NCBI RefSeq assembly: GCF_017310545.1
Contig: NZ_CP066203.1
Coordinates: 1,364,001 to 1,428,000 of the forward strand
Length of the DNA stretch: 64,000 nt
Direction: 5' to 3'
DNA from: Methylacidimicrobium sp. B4
GTDB taxonomy: Bacteria; Verrucomicrobiota; Verrucomicrobiia; Methylacidiphilales; Methylacidiphilaceae
The position numbers were made by a program, and so were the translations under genes. This document shows positions 54,280 to 63,073 of the stretch, one piece after another (position 1 is the first letter of the stretch; each line of letters opens with the position of its first letter). The notes below the pieces were generated by a model. That model was not told the DNA's origin, made no database searches, and saw nothing but the letters and a program-made list of their open reading frames with translations.

Positions 54280-55383
54280 ATGTTGCGCGCCGGAATCGTC
54301 GGACTGCCCAACGTGGGGAAGAGCACGCTCTTCAACGCCCTCACGAAAAGCCACAAGGCGGAAGCGGCCAACTACCCCTTCTGCACCATCGCTCCCAACG
54401 TCGGCGTCGTCGAGGTGCCCGATCCTCGGCTCGATCGGCTCGCCGAGCTCTTCCGCTCGCAACGCGTGATCCCGGCCGTGATCGAGCTCGTCGATATCGC
54501 AGGGCTCGTGGCGGGTGCCAGCAAGGGAGAGGGCTTGGGAAATCAGTTCCTCGCGCATATCCGCGAGGTCGACGCCGTCATCCACTTGGTCCGCTGCTTC
54601 GTGGGTGCGGAGGTCCATCACGTGGCGGGCTCGATCGATCCGGTCCGTGATGTCGAGGTCATTCACACGGAGCTCGCTCTGGCCGATCTGGCCACCCTGG
54701 ACCGTCAGCGGGAGAAGAGCCGGAAAGGCCCACCCCGCACGGACGCACGCGCCTCACTTCGGAATGAGCTGCTGGAGAGGGCGATGGAGATCCTCAACCG
54801 GGGCGCCCCGCTTTTCTCCGAGAGATGGACGGCCGAAGAAAGGGACGCTCTGCGGCCCTTCACCCTTCTCACGATGAAGCCCACGCTCTACGCATGCAAC
54901 GTGGGAGAGGAGGAGCTTGCCCAAGGAGTCAAGAACCCTCGAGTCGAGGCCATCGCGCGGTTCCTGGGAGGCCGGAGCGATTCCGAGCTCGTGGTTCTCT
55001 CCTCTCAGCTCGAGGCCGAGCTCCCCAACCTCCTTCCGGATGAGCGACGCTCCTACCTCAAGACTCTCGGCGTTTCCGAAAGCGGCGTGGAAAGCCTGAT
55101 CCGCGCGACCTACCATCTGCTCGGCCTTCGCACCTACTTTACCGCAGGCGAAAAGGAAGCGAGGGCCTGGACGATCCGCGCCGGGGATCGAGCCCCACAA
55201 GCGGCCGGGGTGATCCATTCCGACTTCGAGCGCGGATTCATCGCGGCCGAATGCGCCTCGTTCGAGGACATGGACCGGTACGGTTCCTTTCCCCGGCTCC
55301 GGGAAGCGGGGAAGCTCCGCGTCGAGGGCAAGGACTACGTCGTCGCGGACGGCGATGTGATCGAGTTTCGTTTCAACGTCTAG
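54280..55383 (+). CDS. ychF: redox-regulated ATPase YchF (OLA1 family)
   Basis: 367 residues, an Obg-family P-loop protein. G-L-P-N-V-G-K-S-T-L-F-N-A, D-I-A-G-L-V-A-G-A-S-K-G-E-G-L-G-N-Q-F and a C-terminal TGS domain (G-D-V-I-E-F-R-F-N-V end) are clear. The specificity motif is N-V-G-E-E, as in ATP-preferring YchF. It binds ribosomes and participates in stress responses. The L,D-transpeptidase gene starts 11 bases downstream. Confidence 0.95.
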   Translation: MLRAGIVGLPNVGKSTLFNALTKSHKAEAANYPFCTIAPNVGVVEVPDPRLDRLAELFRSQRVIPAVIELVDIAGLVAGASKGEGLGNQFLAHIREVDAVIHLVRCFVGAEVHHVAGSIDPVRDVEVIHTELALADLATLDRQREKSRKGPPRTDARASLRNELLERAMEILNRGAPLFSERWTAEERDALRPFTLLTMKPTLYACNVGEEELAQGVKNPRVEAIARFLGGRSDSELVVLSSQLEAELPNLLPDERRSYLKTLGVSESGVESLIRATYHLLGLRTYFTAGEKEARAWTIRAGDRAPQAAGVIHSDFERGFIAAECASFEDMDRYGSFPRLREAGKLRVEGKDYVVADGDVIEFRFNV

Positions 55384-55394
55384 CCCTGCTCCCC

Positions 55395-56222
55395 ATGTCC
55401 GCCTTCCGTGTTTCCCGCCGGTGCAGGGTGCCCCTCGCCCTCGTCCTGACACTCTCCCTTCAGGCGCTGGCGAGCACGGTCCTCGCCGATCCCCCTCTCC
55501 CCTCGGCCGCCCCGATGGAGAGCGACGGGGTCGACGCCGAGACGCTCCGCAGGCTGGAAAAGCGGGCCGAGCAAGAGAAGGCGCGGCAGGAGAAAGAGAT
55601 GCGGAAGATCGCGGAGCGCGAGCGAAAGCGCTTGGAGGTGGAACGCCGGGATCAGGAGCGGGAGATGCGGCTCCATCCGAAGCCACCCTCCGCTGGCCAG
55701 CTACCGGTTCGGGTCGCGATCCCGGTGCGGCCCGTAGCGCCGCAAGCCTCTCCCCGGATCCTCGCGGCAATCTGGTCGCAGCTGATTCCCTCAGAGAAGA
55801 TCACCTCCCTGGTTGTCCATGTGCGAGCGCAGAAGCTCTACGTCTACCAAGGGAAGAAGCTCGCCGCCATCGCTCCCATCTGCACCGGGAATGCCACCCA
55901 TCCGACACCCATGGGTCGATTCACCGTCATTCAGAAGGACCGCAACCACCTTTCGAGCCGTTACGGCTGCTTCGTCGACAATACCACGGGCCGAATCGTC
56001 GACGGCAACGCGGTGATCGGGCAGCGTCCGCCTCCAGGCACGCACTATGAAGCGGCCGAAATGCCCAACTTCTTGCGGATCACCTCGGACGGTGTGGGGC
56101 TTCATGGCGGCTACCTTCCCGGGTTCGCCGCTTCGCATGGTTGCGTCCGTCTGCCCAAGAGCTTCGCCTCCGAGATCTTCGAGCTCGTTCAGGACGGCAC
56201 TCCCGTTACCGTCGTCGAGTAG
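55395..56222 (+). CDS. L,D-transpeptidase (YkuD domain), secreted
   Basis: 275 residues. There is an N-terminal signal peptide (basic start, hydrophobic 13-31). A highly charged helical linker (about 45-95, rich in Arg, Glu and Lys) precedes the YkuD domain at about 130-275. The catalytic cysteine is in F-A-A-S-H-G-C-V-R-L, preceded by G-L-H-G-G-Y. Such enzymes form 3-3 peptidoglycan cross-links or attach proteins to the wall. The long charged linker may span the periplasm. It converges with mutL. Confidence 0.9.
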   Translation: MSAFRVSRRCRVPLALVLTLSLQALASTVLADPPLPSAAPMESDGVDAETLRRLEKRAEQEKARQEKEMRKIAERERKRLEVERRDQEREMRLHPKPPSAGQLPVRVAIPVRPVAPQASPRILAAIWSQLIPSEKITSLVVHVRAQKLYVYQGKKLAAIAPICTGNATHPTPMGRFTVIQKDRNHLSSRYGCFVDNTTGRIVDGNAVIGQRPPPGTHYEAAEMPNFLRITSDGVGLHGGYLPGFAASHGCVRLPKSFASEIFELVQDGTPVTVVE

Positions 56223-56226
56223 GCGG

Positions 56227-58017
56227 CTATCCGAGAAAACCGCAGCCGCCGGGGGAGCCGGCTCTCCCGAATCGACGCTCCAGCTCTCCGTAGGAGAGCT
56301 CGATCCAGGTCGGGCGCCCATGGGGACAGGTATCGGGGTTCCGGCAGGCAAAGAGGTCCGCGAGCAGCCGCTCCACCTCCTCGGAGGAGAGCCGGTCATG
56401 GGCCTTCACCGCCCTTCGGCAGACGATCCCGGCCAGTGTCTCCGCCTCCGCTCTTCCGATTGCGCAGGGTCCCTTTCGAGACGCCAGATCGGCGGCCAAC
56501 CGTTGCACGAAGGGGACCCAGTCAAGGGTGGACAACCGGGCCGGGACCGACTCCACCGAAAAGGCACCCCCACCCATCTCATTCATCTCCAACCCCAGGC
56601 GATGCAGAACCGGAAGCTCCTCGCACAAAGCTGCGGCATCCCGCGCCGGCAGAGTCACGACGACCGGGTGAAGAAGGGGCTGCATGCCGCCCGCACCGCT
56701 CTCCCAGGCAGAGAGCAGCCTCTCGAAGAGAACCCGTTCGTGGGCGGCGTGCTGATCGACCAGCATCAGTCCCCCACCCGTTTCCACCAGGAGGTAGAGC
56801 GAGCCCAGGACGCCGAGGGGACGCCTTCCCTTCCTCGGATCGTCCGCCCCTTCTTGACGACCGGGTCCGACCAGCGGAGGCAACTCCTCCTGGATCGCAT
56901 GCGCAGGGGGGGCTTCGTCTTCCCGGAACCGGGGGGAGACCCCCCGATCTGCGAACCGGTAGATCGCAGGGGCCCTCTCGGTCACAGCTTCGGGGAAAGC
57001 GGGTGCGGGGAAAGCGACTGAAGGCCACCGGCCCAGGCTCTGGCCGACCGCGTCGACGACCAGGCTCCAAACTTCCCGTTCCTCGCAAAAGCGAACCTCC
57101 CGCTTGGCCGGATGAACATTGGGATCGATCCGGGCGGGATCAATCTCGAGCCAGAGGACAGCCGTCGGGTAGAGGCCCCGCAGGAGCGAGTGGCGGTAGC
57201 CCTCCTGGAGAGCTGACGAGAGCATCCGGCTTTCCACGGGCCTCCGGTTGACGAAGAAGAACTGCTCTTCCCGGCTCGGCCGTCCGATGCCCGGACGGCT
57301 CAGGAAGCCGGAAAGAGCGAGGCCGGGCCGATCCCCATGCACAGGCAGGAGCGCTTCGATCCATTCGGTCCCGAAGATGGAGGCCAATCGATCTTCTCGG
57401 GCGGCCGCCGCCGGCCAGACCGTCCCCTCTCCGCGGCTCCCGTGTCGGAAGCGAAACGTGGTTGCCGGCTGCGCGATCGCTGCGAGGACGAGCTGCCGCT
57501 GCAGGTGCACCTGCTCCCGAGAGGGGGAGCGGAGAAAGCGGCGGCGGGCGGGGAGATGGGAAAACAGAGAGCGGACTTGAACGGTCGTGCCCCGATCTCT
57601 CCCCATCTCCCGCACCGAGAGCAACTTTCCGGCTTCGACCCTCACCTCGGTCCCGACCGGTTCCTCCTCTTCTCGGGTCTGGAGGAGAAAGGAGCTGACC
57701 GATGCGATCGTCGGAATGGCCTCCCCGCGAAAGCCGTACGAATGCAGCCGCGTCAGGTCCTCGAAGCGCGCCAGCTTGCTCGTCGCGTAGCGCTCCAGGC
57801 AGAGAAGCGCATCCTCCCTTCCCATGCCGCAACCGTTATCCGAGACCTGGATCAGGGCGGAGCCGCCGCCTTGGGTGACCAGATCGATCTCGGTCGCGCC
57901 GGCATCGAGCGCATTTTCCAGGAGCTCCTTGACCACCGATGCGGGCCGCTCAACCACCTCTCCGGCGGCGATCTGAGAGGCGAGAGCCTCGGGCAGAACG
58001 CGAATCTTCCTTGCCAT
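56227..58017 (-). CDS. mutL: DNA mismatch repair protein MutL, endonuclease type
   Basis: 596 residues. The GHKL ATPase has E-L-L-E-N-A-L-D-A-G-A-T, D-N-G-C-G-M and G-F-R-G-E-A. The C-terminal domain carries D-Q-H-A-A-H-E-R-V-L-F-E, which fits the metal-dependent nicking motif DQHA-x2-E-x4-E. A-C-R-N-P-D-T-C-P-H-G-R-P near the end supplies zinc ligands. This is the nuclease form used by bacteria without MutH, and it pairs with the mutS in this window. The variable linker is short. Confidence 0.95.
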   Translation of the reverse strand: MARKIRVLPEALASQIAAGEVVERPASVVKELLENALDAGATEIDLVTQGGGSALIQVSDNGCGMGREDALLCLERYATSKLARFEDLTRLHSYGFRGEAIPTIASVSSFLLQTREEEEPVGTEVRVEAGKLLSVREMGRDRGTTVQVRSLFSHLPARRRFLRSPSREQVHLQRQLVLAAIAQPATTFRFRHGSRGEGTVWPAAAAREDRLASIFGTEWIEALLPVHGDRPGLALSGFLSRPGIGRPSREEQFFFVNRRPVESRMLSSALQEGYRHSLLRGLYPTAVLWLEIDPARIDPNVHPAKREVRFCEEREVWSLVVDAVGQSLGRWPSVAFPAPAFPEAVTERAPAIYRFADRGVSPRFREDEAPPAHAIQEELPPLVGPGRQEGADDPRKGRRPLGVLGSLYLLVETGGGLMLVDQHAAHERVLFERLLSAWESGAGGMQPLLHPVVVTLPARDAAALCEELPVLHRLGLEMNEMGGGAFSVESVPARLSTLDWVPFVQRLAADLASRKGPCAIGRAEAETLAGIVCRRAVKAHDRLSSEEVERLLADLFACRNPDTCPHGRPTWIELSYGELERRFGRAGSPGGCGFLG

Positions 58018-58091
58018 GCTTTCTTTCTTCCTCAGCTTCGCGCGGCCGCTCGACTTGTGCGATCCGTTTTTTTTCGCTTCTCTTCTCCTCG

Positions 58092-58625
58092 ATGCCCCGC
58101 TTCCTTCGGCGATTGCTGCTTACGGCGGCAGCCATGCTTCTGCTTGCGCCTCGGGGCTCGCCCGGAGCCGCCCCCTCCTCCGATCTTCCTTCGTTCCGCG
58201 AAGCATTGCTGGCCCGGATCAACCAGTTTCGTGTGGCGCACGACCGGGCGCGCCTGGAGGTCGATTCCCGGCTCGAAGCCGCCAGCCAGGAGTGGGCCGA
58301 GCGCCTTGCGGTCCTCCGCCGCTTGCAGCACCGCTCAGACGACTCCCTCTCTTCCCTCCTCGAAGCGGGAGGCTGGGAGACGATCAATGAGAACCTCTAC
58401 TACAGCTCCTCCTCTCCGGATCCGGAACGGATCCTCGCGGATTGGGAGAAGAGCCCTTTCCACAGAAAGAACCTGTTGAATCCAGTCCTCCGGTTCGCCG
58501 GACTCGGGCGGGCGAGCGCCAGCGGTGGGGCCACCTACGTCGTCTTCAACGGGGCCGGAGGCGAGCGGCGAAAGGGCTGGGAGGACCTTTGGAAGCATCT
58601 GCCGCTCCTCCATCGAGGAGAATAG
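58092..58625 (+). CDS. secreted CAP/SCP-domain protein
   Basis: 177 residues from the ATG at 58092. Signal peptide about 1-26 (R-R-L-L-L-T-A-A-A-M-L-L-L-A). The CAP fold is recognised from I-N-Q-F-R-V-A-H-D-R-A-R-L, A-A-S-Q-E-W-A-E-R-L-A, I-N-E-N-L-Y-Y, and W-E-K-S-P-F-H-R-K-N-L-L-N-P, which corresponds to the family's W-x-x-S-x-x-H-x-x-N-x-L. Bacterial members are secreted, with largely undefined roles. It diverges from mutL with a 74-base gap. Confidence 0.82.
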   Translation: MPRFLRRLLLTAAAMLLLAPRGSPGAAPSSDLPSFREALLARINQFRVAHDRARLEVDSRLEAASQEWAERLAVLRRLQHRSDDSLSSLLEAGGWETINENLYYSSSSPDPERILADWEKSPFHRKNLLNPVLRFAGLGRASASGGATYVVFNGAGGERRKGWEDLWKHLPLLHRGE

Positions 58626-58628
58626 CCG

Positions 58629-59501
58629 CTAGGCGAGCCCGAGAGAGCGGAGCAGCCGGTCGAGCTCCTCTGCGGAACCATAGCGGATCTCGATCTTTCC
58701 CTTCTCCGCCTTCCCGCGCACTCGCACGCGCGTGCCGAGCCGCTCTCGCAGCCTTCTTTCCAAATCCCGCCAAGCCGCGGTCGCTTCCCGCCCCTGCTCC
58801 TGCTCGGTCGGCTCCCGATGGCTCTCCCGGCGGATCTTCTCGACCAGCGCCTCTGCCTGCCGAACGCTCAGCCCCTGGCGCGCGATCTGTCGGGCCGCAC
58901 GCAGTCGATCGGATGGGACGGCCAGGCCGAGGATCGCCTTACCGTGGCCGCCCGCCAGCTTGCCGCTCGCCAAGAGCTCCTGCACTTCCTTCTCCAAGGA
59001 AAGGAGCCGAAGCGCGTTGGCCACCGTACTCCGGTCCTTCCCCACCTTCCGGGCGATCGCTTCCTGGGTGAGGGCGAACTTTTCCTGGAGCAGCGCATAC
59101 CCCTGCGCCTCCTCGAGAATCGGCAGATCGCTGCGCTGGAGATTTTCCACGAGCGCGAGCTCGAGCATCTCCTGATCACTTGCCGAGCGGACGATTGCGG
59201 GCACCTCGGAAAGCCCGGCGCGCACGGCCGCGCGCCACCGGCGCTCGCCGGCGATGATTTCGTACTTCTCGTCACCTCGCCGGACGATGAGCGGCTGCAG
59301 GATCCCCCGCTCCCGGATCGAGCTGGCCAACTCTTCGAGCGCTTCCTCGGCGAAGGTCTTTCTCGGCTGAAACGGGCTGCTGACCAACCGGGCGACGGGA
59401 AGATTCTCGATGCGCTCCCCGCTCTCTCGATCTGGTTGCGGGCTGGAGACGCCACGCGCGAGAAGCGCCTCTAGTCCACGGCCAAGCCCTCTCTGTGCCA
59501 T
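58629..59501 (-). CDS. parB: chromosome partitioning protein ParB
   Basis: 290 residues starting M-A-Q-R-G-L-G-R-G-L-E-A-L-L, the usual ParA-interaction end. It has the CTP-binding ParB/Srx domain with G-E-R-R-W-R-A-A, the E-N-L-Q-R-S-D-L motif, a helix-turn-helix and a C-terminal dimer domain. parA normally precedes it but is not here; the upstream side has a tRNA gene on the other strand. No TGTTTCACGTGAAACA-type parS site was recognised nearby. It converges with the CAP gene, three bases apart. Confidence 0.93.
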   Translation of the reverse strand: MAQRGLGRGLEALLARGVSSPQPDRESGERIENLPVARLVSSPFQPRKTFAEEALEELASSIRERGILQPLIVRRGDEKYEIIAGERRWRAAVRAGLSEVPAIVRSASDQEMLELALVENLQRSDLPILEEAQGYALLQEKFALTQEAIARKVGKDRSTVANALRLLSLEKEVQELLASGKLAGGHGKAILGLAVPSDRLRAARQIARQGLSVRQAEALVEKIRRESHREPTEQEQGREATAAWRDLERRLRERLGTRVRVRGKAEKGKIEIRYGSAEELDRLLRSLGLA

Positions 59502-59658
59502 ATTTCCCGCTGCTTCTCCGCGCTCTGGACTCGGAAGTGTGCGCGGGAAAGCTCCTCGTGGCAAGGCAAGAGGAGGCGCCTGCGCATCCTCCCCCGAGCC
59601 TCGCGCCCTCGGATTCACCCTTGCCCACGCACCGGAGCTATGGCATCAAGGGAGGGAG

Positions 59659-59730
59659 GCGCGGTTAGCTTAGTGGTAGAGCGCTCGCTTCACACGCGAG
59701 AGGTCATAGGTTCGAACCCTATACCGCGCA
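59659..59730 (+). tRNA. tRNA-Val(CAC)
   Basis: A complete cloverleaf: acceptor GCGCGGT pairs ACCGCGC, the D arm reads TAGCTTAGTGGTAGAGC, the anticodon stem CTCGC/GCGAG encloses TTCACAC with anticodon CAC, and the T arm is AGGTTCGAACCCT. CCA is not encoded; the discriminator is A. Confidence 0.95.
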
Positions 59731-59750
59731 AGGAGCAGGTCCCGAGGCGC

Positions 59751-60281
59751 TCACTCCCGCTCCTGCCCGCCGATCTCGTATTCTTCCTCCCGCATCTCCC
59801 GGATCGAGCCGCTTACCGCGTCGATCTCGACTTCGCGCTCGCCGCCGCCACCTCGTGGGACGATCTCCACCTCGTAAACGGGTGTCCCCTCGCTCTCGAG
59901 CTTCCGCTCCACCTCCTTCACCTTCCCCGGAACTCTTTCGAGCGCGATTCGACGCGCCTCGTCCAGGGAAATCTTCGCACCGCTCTCGAATGCCGGATTG
60001 CCCCGATCGACATCCTCCTCGGTCTCGAGCAGGCGGCCGGACCGGGCCTGGACGAGCAGCTTCCACTCCTTCCCTTCCCGATCCTCGACCTCGAACTTGT
60101 AGAGCTTCGTTCCCCGTTCGTCTCGCTCGATCTCTACCTCTCGGACCTTCCCTGGCTTCACAGCCAACGCGGTCTTCAAGCAGGCCTCGAAATCGCTCGC
60201 CGCTGCCGGCAAGGAGGAGCCGGAGCCGCCCACGACTCCGAGGAGGATCGCCCCGATCGCGACTTTCTCTCGAACTTTCAT
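59751..60281 (-). CDS. secreted PepSY-domain protein
   Basis: 176 residues with a signal peptide (about 1-28, ending A-A-A-S). Two PepSY repeats follow. The second is clear: I-S-L-D-E-A-R-R-I-A-L-E-R-V-P-G, V-Y-E-V-E-I-V and V-E-I-D-A-V-S-G-S-I. PepSY domains are thought to inhibit or modulate peptidases and other enzymes outside the cell. The ATG overlaps the stop of the Pat-like gene. The protein is strongly acidic and charged. Confidence 0.8.
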   Translation of the reverse strand: MKVREKVAIGAILLGVVGGSGSSLPAAASDFEACLKTALAVKPGKVREVEIERDERGTKLYKFEVEDREGKEWKLLVQARSGRLLETEEDVDRGNPAFESGAKISLDEARRIALERVPGKVKEVERKLESEGTPVYEVEIVPRGGGGEREVEIDAVSGSIREMREEEYEIGGQERE

Positions 60282-63073
60282 CGCTCCTCTTGTGATTCTG
60301 TCTTTCTCCCCTCTCCCGGCAACCGCAAGGCAAGAATCGCTTCGTTCTCCCCCGTTTCCTCGTTCCTCCGGACCCGGTAGCCCAGGCCGAGGCAGATCCG
60401 TTTCATCCGCTCATTTTCGGGCCGGAGCCGGCCGAGGATCCAGCGAAGGCCTTCCCGTCGGCCGATCGCGGTCAGCCGATCCAGGAGCATCCGTCCGATG
60501 CCCTTTCCTTGCCACCGGTCAACCACCAGAAGGGCGAACTCCGCGCCCGAGAATCCATGCAGCTTCCCCAGGCGCCCGACCGCGACGATCTCCCCCGCTT
60601 CTGGATGGGGAGGAAGAACCTCCGCCACCAGCACCGTCTCGATATTGTAGTCGGCCAGGCAGATTCGGGCGAGGCGCTCATGCGCGATCCTCTGCTCGAG
60701 CTTCAGATGCTCGAAATAGCGGGAGAAGACGCTCTCTTCGGAAAGCCCCCGATGAAAGGCGATCATCTGCGGCTCATCCTCGCCCCGGATCGGTCGGAAT
60801 CGGAGCGGGGTTCCGTCGCCCAATCGGATCGTCGCGATCTGGTCAACGGGATAGGGCCGAATCGCCGGACGCGGAAGGTCGCGTGCGGGAACGCGGCCAG
60901 GGAAAAGCACCATTCGCGCGTCGAGCGCGCGGATCTGGCCGCCGCCGGAAGCCAAGAGGGGATTGATGTCGATCTCTCGGAGCCGGGGAAGGGCGAGCGT
61001 CAGGGCGCTGAACCGAATCAAGATCTCCTCGAGAACCGCCTGGTCTACCGGGGGAATCCCCCGCATCCCGCGCAGGGCGCGTGCGACGCGCGTCTCCTCG
61101 ATCATCCGGCGCGCCGAGGTGGTGTTGAGCGGGGGCAGGCCGCTCGCCCGATCTTGCAGGAGGTCGACGAAAATCCCGCCTGCGCCAAAGACCAGAAGGG
61201 GTCCTAGCTGGGCGTCAGCGGCACTACCCAGGATCAGCTCGATCCCCCGGTCCGCGGCCATGGCCTGGACCGTCACCCCGAGGAACGCGTCAGCTCCCGA
61301 GTGTGCGACGACGGCCGCTCGGATCTCCCGGAAGGCGTCGCGTACGCTCGTTTCCTCCACAAGCCCGAGGCGTACTCCCCCGATGTCGCTCTTGTGGGAG
61401 AGCTTGTGGGAACGGAGCTTCACGGCTACGGGAAACCCGAGCGCCCGCGCTTGCGCGACCGCCTCCTCCTCGGTCTCCGCGAGTCGGGTGGCGATCACGG
61501 GAATCCCGAACGCGCGGAGAATCTCCTTCGACTCCCACTCGTCGAGCAAGACGCGGTCCTCCCGTTCCGCCCGACCGAGGATCTCCTCGCTGCGGCGGAT
61601 CGCCTCGCCCAGGGTCTCCGGATCCACCTGCAGGCGAGGGGTCTCGTAGAGAAGCTCGAGATTGCGACGATGTTGCCAGATGAGCGAGAAAGCGCGTGCG
61701 GGGGCCTCCGGATAGCCGAAGCAGGGGATTCTGGCTCGATGAAAGACCTCTCTTCCCCCCTCGACCGCCTCCCCACCCATCCAGGCCGCGAGCACAGGCT
61801 TCCCGTAATCTTTCACCGCCTCGCAGAGGAGCTCTGCTGTCTGCGTGGGTTGGGTCATCGCCTGCGGACAGAGGAGAACGAGCATCCCGTCGCTCTGCGG
61901 CTCCTGCATGAGCAGCTCCGCCGCTAGCCGGTAGCGACCCGCATCCGCGTCTCCGAGGATGTCCACCGGGTCGTTGCGGCTCCAGCTCGGGGGCAGGATC
62001 CGATCGAGCTCCTGCCGGGTCGGCTCGGAAAGGGGGGCGAGCTCTCCACCGGAAAGAAGCAGGGCGTCGGTCGCCAAGACACCGGCCCCGCCGGCGTTCG
62101 TCAGGATGGAGAGGCGGGGACCGGCGGGCCGGGCGTTGCCGCCCAGAGCCTCCGCCAAGGAAAAGAGCTCCTCCACCGTCTGGACGCGGATCACGCCGAC
62201 CCGCCGGAAGGCCGCATCGAGTGCTTCGTCACTGCCGGCGAGCGACCCGGTATGCGAGAGAGCCGCCTGGGCCGCCGCCTTCGTCCTGCCGACCTTGAGG
62301 ACGACGATCGGCTTTTGTCGGCCCATCGCCCGGGCGGCCGAAAGGAAGGAGGCCGGATCGCCAATCGACTCCATGTAGAGGACGACGCTGCGGGTCCTCG
62401 GATCGTCCGCCAGGAAAAAGAGGACATCCCCCCAATCGACATCCGCCATCGAACCGAGGGAGAAGAAGGCGCTGAAGCCGATCTTTTCCTGAAGGCTCCA
62501 ATCGAGGATGGCCGTCCCCACGGCACCGCTCTGGCTCAGGAAGGCGATGCTTCCGGGCAGAGCCGTCTTCGCGGCAAAGGTCGCGTTGAAATGCGCATGC
62601 GGGAGCATGAGTCCCAGGCAGTTGGGTCCGATGAGCCGCATTCCCCTGGCTCGGGCGGTCGCGACCATTCGCTCTTCCCGCTCTTTCCCGGCCGGGCCCG
62701 TCTCCTTGAAGCCCGCGGAAAGGATCAAGGCCGCCTTCACCCCCGATTCCGCGCACTCCTCGACGATTCCGGGAACGGTCGGTGCCGGAGTGGCGATGAC
62801 GGCCAGGTCGGGAGCGGGCGAGAGATCCCGGACGCTCGGGTAAGCGGGGATGCCCAACACCTGGGTATGCCGGGGATTGACCGGAACCACCTTCGCGGCG
62901 CCCTCCGACAGATTCTCCAGCACAGCCCGGCCGACACTCCCCGGTCGCTCGCTTGCTCCAATGACCGCCACCCGCTGGGGCGGAAGGAAGGCGGCCAACC
63001 CGTACGCACCCGCAGAGAGTTCTGAGGCCAGCCTCTCCTCTGCCCCGTCTTCTCCTTCTCCTCCCGCCGCCAT
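60278..63073 (-). CDS. pat: ADP-forming acyl-CoA synthetase-like protein fused to GNAT acetyltransferase (Pat family)
   Basis: 931 residues. Order: CoA-binding Rossmann domain (V-A-V-I-G-A-S-E-R-P-G-S-V-G), succinyl-CoA-ligase-like domains (G-P-N-C-L-G-L, F-L-S-Q-S-G-A-V-G, L-S-H-T-G-S-L-A-G-S), an ATP-grasp domain around 510-720, and a C-terminal GNAT domain with D-R-W-Q-G-K-G-I-G-R-M-L. This is the layout of Pat/PatZ protein lysine acetyltransferases, which silence acetyl-CoA synthetase and other metabolic enzymes. The ATG follows the ppsA stop without a gap. Whether the synthetase part is active is not known; the catalytic His region should be checked. Confidence 0.85.
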   Translation of the reverse strand: MAAGGEGEDGAEERLASELSAGAYGLAAFLPPQRVAVIGASERPGSVGRAVLENLSEGAAKVVPVNPRHTQVLGIPAYPSVRDLSPAPDLAVIATPAPTVPGIVEECAESGVKAALILSAGFKETGPAGKEREERMVATARARGMRLIGPNCLGLMLPHAHFNATFAAKTALPGSIAFLSQSGAVGTAILDWSLQEKIGFSAFFSLGSMADVDWGDVLFFLADDPRTRSVVLYMESIGDPASFLSAARAMGRQKPIVVLKVGRTKAAAQAALSHTGSLAGSDEALDAAFRRVGVIRVQTVEELFSLAEALGGNARPAGPRLSILTNAGGAGVLATDALLLSGGELAPLSEPTRQELDRILPPSWSRNDPVDILGDADAGRYRLAAELLMQEPQSDGMLVLLCPQAMTQPTQTAELLCEAVKDYGKPVLAAWMGGEAVEGGREVFHRARIPCFGYPEAPARAFSLIWQHRRNLELLYETPRLQVDPETLGEAIRRSEEILGRAEREDRVLLDEWESKEILRAFGIPVIATRLAETEEEAVAQARALGFPVAVKLRSHKLSHKSDIGGVRLGLVEETSVRDAFREIRAAVVAHSGADAFLGVTVQAMAADRGIELILGSAADAQLGPLLVFGAGGIFVDLLQDRASGLPPLNTTSARRMIEETRVARALRGMRGIPPVDQAVLEEILIRFSALTLALPRLREIDINPLLASGGGQIRALDARMVLFPGRVPARDLPRPAIRPYPVDQIATIRLGDGTPLRFRPIRGEDEPQMIAFHRGLSEESVFSRYFEHLKLEQRIAHERLARICLADYNIETVLVAEVLPPHPEAGEIVAVGRLGKLHGFSGAEFALLVVDRWQGKGIGRMLLDRLTAIGRREGLRWILGRLRPENERMKRICLGLGYRVRRNEETGENEAILALRLPGEGRKTESQEER

